From Limanda limanda (taxonomy: Eukaryota; Chordata; Actinopteri; Pleuronectiformes; Pleuronectidae): a stretch of DNA of 64,000 nt. The stretch covers positions 2,011,219 to 2,075,218 of the forward strand of contig NC_083656.1 in assembly GCF_963576545.1 (NCBI RefSeq), written 5' to 3'. The position numbers and the translations under genes are program-made. A model generated the notes under the pieces. That model made no database searches, was not told the origin of the DNA, and saw nothing but the letters and a program-made list of their open reading frames with translations. Within the stretch, counting starts at the first letter, position 1. Each line of letters opens with the position of its first letter. Positions 55,910 through 64,000 of this stretch are shown in pieces.

Positions 55910-56093
55910 CTCCGCTGCTCAAGTAACGAGCCAGTTTGAGAATGTAAGAAGTAGAAAGTACACATATTTTTGTTCAAATGTAACGAGTAAAAGTAAGGTC
56001 AGGAAAAGAAATACTCAAGTAAAGTACAGATATGTGAAAAATCTACTTAAGTACAGAAACAAAGTATTTCTACCTCGTTACTGCCCACCACTG
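55496..56093. mobile_element. Non-autonomous hAT-like DNA transposon, second copy
   Basis: CAGTGGTG (55496-55503) and CACCACTG (56086-56093) ends with a perfect 8-bp target duplication CTGTCTCG (55488-55495 and 56094-56101). The interior resembles the element at 470-1104 in reverse orientation. It contains a (GA)n run at 55855-55907 and no transposase frame. Confidence 0.88.
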
Positions 56094-56101
56094 CTGTCTC
56101 G

Positions 56102-56700
56102 ACTGTACACAAAGTAGATTAATACCATATGAGTACAGTACAATGATATATTGTGCGAACCAGGACTGGCCAGTGTGTGAACCATCACACCAGTAAAACC
56201 TCGTGAAAACAAAGTATGTGACCATAATAAAACTTTAAAAGCTCTCAAGAGTCACAAGATGAAGCACAACACAAATCATGCAAATCATAAGAAATGTTTC
56301 TTCAGTCAAACAGACGTAGAGAAGCTCATCATGCAGTGTTGACGTTTCAGAAGAATTTACTGAACATTATATATTATATTAGGGCTGCAATAAATATACA
56401 TCATGTTCATTATCGATTCATCTGCTGCTTATTAGTCTCCCCCCCCCCCTGCACAAGTTGGCTAAAGTACCTATGTAAAAACTTTAGCCTGTTTAGCTAA
56501 CAAACAACCAAACAGAAAAAGAGAAACAACATTAAAAACAAATAACAAAAAAAACTTACATTTGCACCGAATTCGTTGATTCATCAAAGTAAAATGTGTT
56601 TCTTCTTCTGACGTCACACAGTCTGAACGTTTCATTTAGTGCGTAACTTTAAAAAAAGACATGACGCTGAAGCTAACTCGGGCCTATGGAAACTATAGGC
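56102..56700. other. Spacer, no gene recognised
   Basis: AT-rich non-coding sequence with a C-tract near 56440. Confidence 0.4.
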
Positions 56701-56708
56701 GGTGTGCC

Positions 56709-57003
56709 GTTGCCATGGTAACGGGATGCTAACTTCCTCCCTCCCGGCAGAGAAGAGCGGATGAAAACGTAAATACCGGAAATTATCTTCAGCAGGTCAC
56801 GTGTCCCGGTGCTCCCGGTGCTCCCGGTGCTCCCGGTCAGAATGGGGGGGGGGGGGGCAGGCGTGCGTGGCGTGACGTGTCCCGGTTTGAGGAGCTGCGG
56901 AGAAACTCGTGTCAACAACGAGTCACTTCCTCACAGGCCGAGCATCCCTCAGCCAATCAGAAGCAGCGGGGGGAGGAGCCTGCTCGTCCCTGATTGGTTG
57001 TTG
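56709..57003. promoter_or_regulatory. GC-rich promoter-like island with RFX X-box and CCAAT boxes
   Basis: GTTGCCATGGTAAC (56709-56722) is an excellent X-box, the RFX target typical of ciliary gene promoters. Then come four tandem GTGCTCCCG-type units (56810-56838), a G-tract, and AGCCAATCAG (near 56951) with an inverted TGATTGGTTG (near 56990). The island lies between the divergent genes ttll6 and calcoco2. It could hold the untranslated first exon and promoter of ttll6, a ciliary gene, but no exon joins this island to 48317. Confidence 0.45.
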
Positions 57004-57059
57004 GCTCAGCGATGAGAACTGGTTCACAGGTGAGTGATGGAATCTGTAGAGGGAATAAA

Positions 57060-58020
57060 ACCTGTTAATACAAGTGGAAAATACAACATCGTCATGATTT
57101 TATCACACATTAGTTCAAAATGTCTCCACCAGAAAACTATGTGTCAAAATCTAACTTCTTTACTTGCTGTTTGTTTGTGTTGTGTTTTAAAAAACCTTAT
57201 TTTCTTGTGTAACTGTGTCTAATAATCAACACAATAATAAAAAAGTGAATGTTTTAATTCACAGCAGACCTACATGCAACCAGTGTTTTCTTGAATTATC
57301 AATATGGATGATGATTGATTGATTGATCGATGACAAATATCTGTCAGTGCAGCCTGAGTTAAATTATTCAAACCGCTTGTGCAGGAATACAAAAATGTTG
57401 ATTAAATAATAATAAACAACATAATCAGTTCATAAATCATCAGAATTAATTATAATCTAATCCTCCTCCACGTGGGGATACTGAACTGGGAACCAGCCAA
57501 GTTACAGAGGTCTAACTTGATGTGCTATGCAGGAGTTTGGTTCCCTCTAGTGGTCGTTAGGGTTCAGGAGCGAGGGTTGTATGCTTTCACACTGGACTAC
57601 ATTTCCCACAATGCAGCATACCCTGATGCCTTTACAGACAAACGGAAACAAGGAGATCATTTGGACATTTTCTTCTTTTGGTTTTTGATTTAAAATGAAT
57701 AACTTAATCTTCCAGGTAGAGAACAAGTGAATAGTTACATTTTGTTGTTGTTGATTTTATTGTGGTGTTAAGATATTAATTGTAAATGTCAAAATTAAAA
57801 CATGCGTAACAACATTACAACAACAATAATAACACCAACATAAATAAATAAATAAAACACTGGGAGATCAATAAAGTTCAACATTATTAATTAGGGAAAA
57901 TAAAACGCGTTAAAACAAGAAATAAATCAATTCATTGTCAATAGAATGATGTATAATTTAAATTAAACTAAAAAATCAAGCACATTTTGAAAAAAATATT
58001 GATAAAATAATTGTCAGTGG
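57060..58020. other. calcoco2 upstream region
   Basis: AT-rich non-coding sequence with no recognised gene. Confidence 0.4.
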
Positions 58021-58519
58021 TGCCTTGTGGAGTCGTGTCGTACTCCGGAAGGTTAAATATCCGAGCAGCCCCTGAAGGCAGCGCAGTCGCAGGCCAGTTC
58101 TCCCAGCTGAAGCTTCAGCTCCGACCAGTGACAACAAATCAGTAAGTTTAAAATCTTGATATTTACATCACATCGTCTCGGAGGATTTATTAAACACACA
58201 ATCAGAAACACACTATGTGTTGTCGTGTATCAGAACAAACCACGGAAATGTCCCGGGTGCGGTCTCCTGTGTTTCTGGATTACTTTCTGTTTCTGTTTTC
58301 TTTCCATAAACATTTTAAAAGTCAATAACTCATATTGAATCTCATTCTCATGTGAATAAATCATTTTAATACTCAGCTGGTTTAGTTGTGGGGAAAGTAT
58401 TTGTTTGAGGTGAATTGTGTATTTTATATTTGTTAAAGTTTATTCTACTGCGCAACAAGGAGGCTGATAAAGCAGTGTGTGTCCTCAGTCCCTCCGGTGT
58501 CTCTGTGAGTCTGTCCAGC

Positions 58520-61500
58520 ATGGAGGGGCCTTCAGGGGCCGCAGCAGCCCCCCCCCCAGTCCGCACCTTCTCCCAGGTGGTCTTCAGCAACATCCCCCAG
58601 TCATACCCCCCCTCCACCTCCCTCACCTGCCACTACACCGCTGCCTTCCAGCCTCACCCCCGGGACTGGGTGGGCATCTTCAAGGTGAGGCACCTTCTGT
58701 GATAATTTAAAGTGAACAGGAGATGGGATTCTATCTGGAAAATACCAAATAAATGCACAATAATAACAATAAATCATATTTAATAGCTCTGTTGTGAATA
58801 TAGAGTTACTGATGCAATTAGAAAAGATTGTAAAACCCTGAAGGATTTGAGGTTCAATGTGGGAAAGTGTGAGATGATAAAAGTGCTGAATCACATGAGA
58901 AAGATGGAGAATCCGACTGAAGGTTGGTGGAAGGATCCGGAGGCTGATCCAGGAACTTTCTTTCTCTTTCTATAACATAGTGAGAAAGAATGTTTTTCAA
59001 TATTTTCACTGATATTATAATTGGAGAATACTTTGTGGGACTGTTTTCTATGAGTGTTAGTAATAGTTTCAGATTTTTAATGTGAGGTTTCCTGTTTTTT
59101 TTATGTAGTAATTATCTGTCTTTATACAAACCAACAAATTTAGCATTTTGTCTTAAAAAATTATCAATGCAGCTATAGTTGTTTTAAAGGTTGTATCTTA
59201 TGCAACCAGGGTTAATTCTGGCATTTTATTACATCTTTATATAAATAGTATCTCACTTGACTTCTCCTTCATCATCTTCTTCCACGTGTTGAGTTTCTCC
59301 TGATGTTTCCTCTGCAGGTGGGATGGAACTCAGCGAAGGATTATCACACCTTCGTGTGGGTGGAGCCGGGTCTGGATGTGGTCGGACAGGAGTCCGTGAG
59401 CAGGCAGACGGTTTTCAAAGGTGAGGAAGAGCTGGATGTTTGTGTTTGTAACGTTCACCCTGATCCTGTTGTGTGTAAACAGATTCAAATCTAAATCGGA
59501 TCTGTCACCAGCCGTCAAGGTTTAGTTTTCAGATCAGCTGATCTAGGTTTAGTTTTCACCTCCACTGCAGCAGGAAGTCCTGGACAGATTTGATAAAAAC
59601 TAGTTGGAAGGATGTAACATCGGCAGAGAAAGAACTTATTGTGTGTGTTGATCCAGAGAAAGAGGCAGATCCAGGAATTTATTTCTGACTTTCTCTAATA
59701 TCGTGAGATAGAACATCTTTTAAGAATAATTCATGGATCTTGATTGAGAACCTCAGCTTTTTTTCGGAGGACTGATATCTGTGTGTTCAGAATAAATCCA
59801 GATCTAGTGGATTGTATTTAGGGCTGAGCTCTGCTGAGTGACACTCTGTCCGTTTGTCGTCCAGGTTCCGTTTCCCATCTCTATTCTCTCTGTTCTCCTC
59901 CCGTCAGATTACTACCTGCCCAAGGACGAGATGGAGTTCTACCAGTTCTGCTACATCGACGTCACCGGTCAGGTGCGGGGGGCCAGCACTCCCTTCTGCT
60001 TCAAAAGCCCAGAGGAGCAGAGCCTGACCTCCAGGCTGGATGATGACATCCTGGTGGTTACAACACAGGTATCAAACGCAAACAAAGAGATTCGGAGCAA
60101 AAGCGAGTGACCCTGTTTTTCTTTATCTCGCGTTTACAGTTGGGACAAAACATGACTGTGAGTATTTGCTTGGGTTCAAGTTGCTGGTTAGAGATATTCT
60201 GAAATCTGAAATGACTTTGATTCCGGGCGAAAAGGTCGTCGAGTATGTGAATCTTTCCGATATGTTATCTAGTCGATATGCAAAGTCCAGGTATCGGTAC
60301 GGGAGGAAGGTAGAAGTGTCTGTGCTGGTTCCATGTCGAGTGTCAGGGTTGTGGCAGAAAAAAACTGCTGATGCAAACCGATGTGTGTTTCTTCAAAGTA
60401 AACAGAGCTTTGTGTTGACTTCATGTGTTTTGTTGAGCACAGGAACAAGTGGATCAGAGCGTCCGCGAGAGAGACGAGCTGCAGAAAGACTTGGATCAAA
60501 TCCGGCAGGAAAACGAAACCCTGAAACTTGCTTTAGAGAAGGAACAACAAGACGCTGCCGTCCTCAAGGTATATTTTATTACAAACCAAGTGTTTGTGTG
60601 GGAGTGAACATGTTTGCGTGTTGTGCAACAGTGAAGTATGGATTGAACTTTGGTATTTGATGCCGTGTCATTGATTCGTGCAGGAGCAGAATGAAGAGAA
60701 AGAGAGGGAGAAGAGTCACCTGGTCGAAGAAATGGGTCAAAACAAGGAAGAAATTGAAAACTTAACAAGCACCTTACAGCAGAAGCTTCAGGAAATGAGC
60801 ACTTTGAAGGTTTGTTTTCAGACCACGTGTGAAATTTAAACTCGGTGAATAGTCGTCAGAGTGAAAACTTAACTGTAAAACCATGTCCCTACCAGGAGGA
60901 GCTGCTGGCCCAGATAACAAAGCATCTGGAGCTGGAGCAGCACAGGGCGAGCGAGCAGGAGACGCTGAGCCTGAGTTCTGACCGAGCAGCCGCTGAAAAC
61001 CAGGTAAAGATCAGTTCATCCTCTCGTGTCAGACTCCGATCTCACGTCGGGCTCCTCCTGTAATTCCTCTTCTTTGTTATCGTTCATTTTCAGAAACACA
61101 CTCAGGAGAAATACGACCGAGCTGTGATGAAGATCAATCAGATGAAGGACGAGCAGAAGGCGTTGAAGGGGACGATCGATGTTCAGAGTCAGGAGATCGC
61201 CAAGTGAGTGGAGTCTGCGCATATTAACCATATTGATATTATATATCATTTTATACAATAATATTGTCTTTTGCACACTCTGTCTACATATTCTTAGACT
61301 CATAGTATATTATATTACCTATTGTATAGTCAAATACTTATATTCATATTCATACTTCACTATATATCATATCATACTCTCTGTATATTCTTGTTTACAT
61401 AAGTCTATATACACATATCTATTTATGTGTACATGTTATAATTACTATTATTATATCACCATTACTATTATTATTATATAAACTGTTGCTGCCACTATTA

Positions 61501-61818
61501 CCATATACTGCTTTTATATTGGTATAATTACTATCATATATAAATATATATTATGTTATATTATATACTATATATACTGTACTATTCTTATATACTGTCT
61601 AACAATAACATTACCATCATATCATCAGTACTTTTACCATCATCTTGCCAATGCACCTTATCTACCTATTTTATTGTATTTTTATCTTGTGCTTCTGTTT
61701 TTTTTTATTCTTTCTACCTCAATATTTTTTATTTTATTCTATTGTATTGTATTTTATTGTATTCAAATATACCGGCTGCTATGACAACTTAATTTCCCTT
61801 CGGGGATGAATAAAGTAC

Positions 61819-61850
<32 letters not shown>

Positions 61851-64000
61851 ATAACACACAAATAAAAATGACTTTTAGAAGTTAACACACGTTTTTTTAA
61901 CATTTTTAAGGTTGAATTGCAAAGTCAGAGAAGGAGAACGGGAGCTGCTCAAAACAGAAGACAGCGTCCAGCTTCTACAGGTAAATCCAGACATTTTATT
62001 TAATCCAGCACAACTCAAAGAGTGAAGTGAGTATCATCACAACCTGATGATTCATACTCGTAGTTTGAAAGTCATAGAGCTCAATTAGACCATTAAAACA
62101 AAGCTGTCCGTGACGGAGACGATGATGAAAGTTCAGATTAGGACTCTGTGTGTTTCACCTCCTGGCAGGTGGATCTCCAGAGCAGCGAGAAACAGAAGGA
62201 TCGTCTGGACGCAGAGCTGCAGAGACTCACACTCAACATGGAGGAGGTGAAGAGGGAGAACCAGCAGCTCTGTCGGAGGCTGACTCAGCAGGAGACGCAG
62301 CAGCAGTCAGCAGAAGATCCCGGCTCTGCCGCAGGTCCTCTTCAGGCGCGGTGCCAGGCGCTCGCCAGCCAGCTGCAGGACGCTCAGGTGAAGCTGGCGA
62401 CCGAGAGGGACGACACCAGAAACACCAAGAGGCAAGTTGTGGCTCTGAATGAAGAACTGAGTCATATGAAGAGGCAGCTGGAGAACACGGTCGCAGTTTG
62501 TGATGAGGATCGACGGAAAAGTAACAAACTTGAGGTAAACAGACAAGATCTAGACTGAGGTTCAGCAAGTGGCTGAAAGTATATGGAGAAGAAGGAGGAA
62601 CCGGAACCTGCTCATCCCAGAGGTGTTGACCTTATGGATTGTTGATATTGTAACTTGTTTTCCTGAATTCCCTTTCAGCTGCAGCTCAGAGAGGCGCTGG
62701 AGGCGTTGGTGGATAAAGACGGCTTCATCGAGGAGACGGAGCAGAAGATGCGTCTCGTGAGGCAGGAGAACGAAGCGCTCACCAGAGAAAACAACGTACA
62801 CGGACACATCAACACGGTCTTCACACAGGAAATCTTCAATGTGTTTTTCTTAGTAACGCTTGTTTTCTCAACTCTCTTGTTCTGTCAGGATCTCCGCAGC
62901 AACATGGAGGGCCTGCGCTCAGCGTACGCCGACCTCAACGCCGCTCCCACCGGCGACTCGCCGCACGTGCAGCCGGCCGCCGCCGCTCCGGCTGCAAACA
63001 CCTCCTCCCCCCCGGCACCGGAGCACCTGTACCACGTCATAGGTGAGTGAGCGGCTTTGGATGTGAACACTATGCACTTTGGGCTGTTTTCAGAAGCAGA
63101 CTAATCGATTAAAGAATCTAACTGTGTGAAAAACATACATGGAGACGTTTCACACCAAGAATAAAACATGAACAAAATGTTAATTAGATTAGATTAGATT
63201 TCTTTATGTATCCACACAACGGGGAAATTCACTTGTTACAGCAAAAAAGAGAAAAACAGAATTTAAATAACAGTGCCGAAGCAACAATAAAAAAGAAAGA
63301 TCAAAATATATACACTACTAAACTACACATAATGAGAGTAAAAATATACAGAAAACAAAAACAACCTGCAAAACAGACACTGTGCAAAAGCAGGTACTGG
63401 GGAGAAAGTGGAGTGATGTAAGTGTTATTGTAATGAAAACAAAAGTATTATAAGTAATATTGCAACAGTAGTGACCATGATACAGAAAAAATAATTAAAA
63501 GTAAGTGACCATAATATAAGTAATACTACAAGATAGTATAAAGGAAAATATAAATATTGCAATGTAACCATTATAAGTGACCATGATATAAATATAGATG
63601 TAAAGTGTTGAATTTATATTATTTGGCAATAACTGATTCTTCTCTCCTTACAGCAGACGTTGCTGAACCAGAGGAGGAGGTGAGTCAAATCTCTTCTTCT
63701 TTGACACAACTAACAAATTGTTGAATGAATCACAGAAATTGAAAAACAAACATTGGAATGAATGGCGGCGCCACGAGCGACCCCGGCTGTTGTTTACCGT
63801 TTATTTCCGACGTGGACTTTAAACCTAATCCGCTCCCTATTTCGTTACGTCTCTATTTCTGTCCCCGGCAGTTGTTGGTGTGTCGTCACTGCCAGGAGAG
63901 CTTCCCTGGCATCACCCGAGGGGAACTGGAGCAGCACGAGGAGAGCCACCGCGTGTGTCCCTTCTGCACGGTGATCTGCGACCTCATGGAGCAGTCCGTG
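58520..64000 (+). CDS. calcoco2: calcoco2 (NDP52-like selective autophagy receptor), 3' end cut
   Basis: Thirteen coding exons join in phase: 58520-58684, 59318-59420, 59908-60068, 60443-60568, 60684-60809, 60896-61003, 61094-61203, 61911-61980, 62169-62534, 62679-62795, 62889-63042, 63654-63679 and 63872-64000, giving 587 codons so far. A non-coding exon probably ends at 58141 before GTAAGT. Residues 15-130 are a SKICH domain (VVFSNIPQSYPP, HPRDWVGIFKVGW, DYYLPKDEMEFYQFCYID). ILVV at 137-140 matches the non-canonical LC3C-binding motif of human NDP52. Residues 144-500 are Glu/Gln/Lys-rich coiled coil, followed by an Ala/Pro-rich linker. C548, C551, H566 and H570 form a zinc finger, and C573/C576 begin a second, the ubiquitin-binding part. 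The protein links ubiquitinated bacteria or mitochondria to autophagosomes. It is longer than human CALCOCO2. Calcoco1 or tax1bp1 are alternatives, but synteny beside ttll6 favours calcoco2. Confidence 0.9.
61224..61850 (+). mobile_element. Non-LTR retroelement 3' end with (TATC)n tail, copy 3 (calcoco2 intron)
   Basis: Same family as 50355-51130, with the CCGGCTGCTATGACAACTTA and CCCTTCGGGGATGAATAAAG landmarks and a short (TATC)n tail. It begins about 20 bases after the splice donor of the calcoco2 exon ending at 61203 and lies in sense orientation in that intron. Confidence 0.8.
63181..63600 (-). mobile_element. Non-LTR retroelement 3' end in a calcoco2 intron
   Basis: On the minus strand it ends GTGAATTTCCCCGTTGTGTG, GATACATAAAGAAAT and (CTAAT)n, a second type of fish LINE tail, antisense to calcoco2. 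The left limit is clear from the ATTAG repeats; the right limit is approximate. Confidence 0.6.

Noticed and set aside
63206..63421. 71-aa plus-strand open frame
   Set aside because: Lies in an antisense retroelement tail within a calcoco2 intron.

Overview
The window is genomic DNA of a ray-finned fish, most likely a percomorph. It has split genes with GT-AG introns, many (CA)n, (TATC)n and other microsatellites, and non-LTR, hAT-like and BEL/Pao-like transposon remnants. It carries the HoxBb cluster, the smaller HoxB duplicate left by the teleost genome duplication. All Hox genes lie on the minus strand: hoxb1b (13077-14210), hoxb3b (15632 to about 18270), a mir-10 hairpin (about 23290-23385), hoxb5b (28662-30062) and hoxb6b (31188-32932). 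No trace of hoxb2b, hoxb4b or any group 7-13 gene was seen. The set b1b/b3b/b5b/b6b is the one I recall for percomorphs; zebrafish keeps hoxb8b and has no hoxb3b.

Layout: 1-2.5 kb holds three small exons of skap1 (minus) and a complete hAT-like element with perfect 8-bp target-site duplications. From 2.6 to 13 kb no gene was recognised; there are tandem repeats and possible regulatory motifs. From 13 to 33 kb is the Hox cluster. It is mostly free of transposons, except for a retroelement tail and ATGTTAT repeats inside the hoxb3b intron. From 33 to 37.9 kb is AT-rich spacer. From 37.9 to 48.3 kb lies ttll6, a tubulin polyglutamylase gene on the minus strand with 15 recognisable coding exons in consistent phase but two apparent lesions (an in-frame TGA and a 1-nt deletion). 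Two of its introns carry large arrays of the same minisatellite in opposite orientation. From 48.4 to 58 kb is a transposon-rich spacer between two divergent genes. From 58.0 kb to the end is calcoco2 (NDP52 family, plus strand), from the SKICH domain to the start of its C-terminal zinc fingers, cut by the window edge.

The order skap1 - HoxB - ttll6 - calcoco2, with the same relative orientations, matches the human HOXB locus as I remember it (SKAP1, HOXB1...HOXB13, TTLL6, CALCOCO2). This supports the HoxB assignment independently of the homeodomains. The Hox genes are axial-patterning transcription factors, and mir-10 is their embedded microRNA. The flanking genes are bystanders: an immune adaptor, a ciliary tubulin-modifying enzyme and an autophagy receptor.
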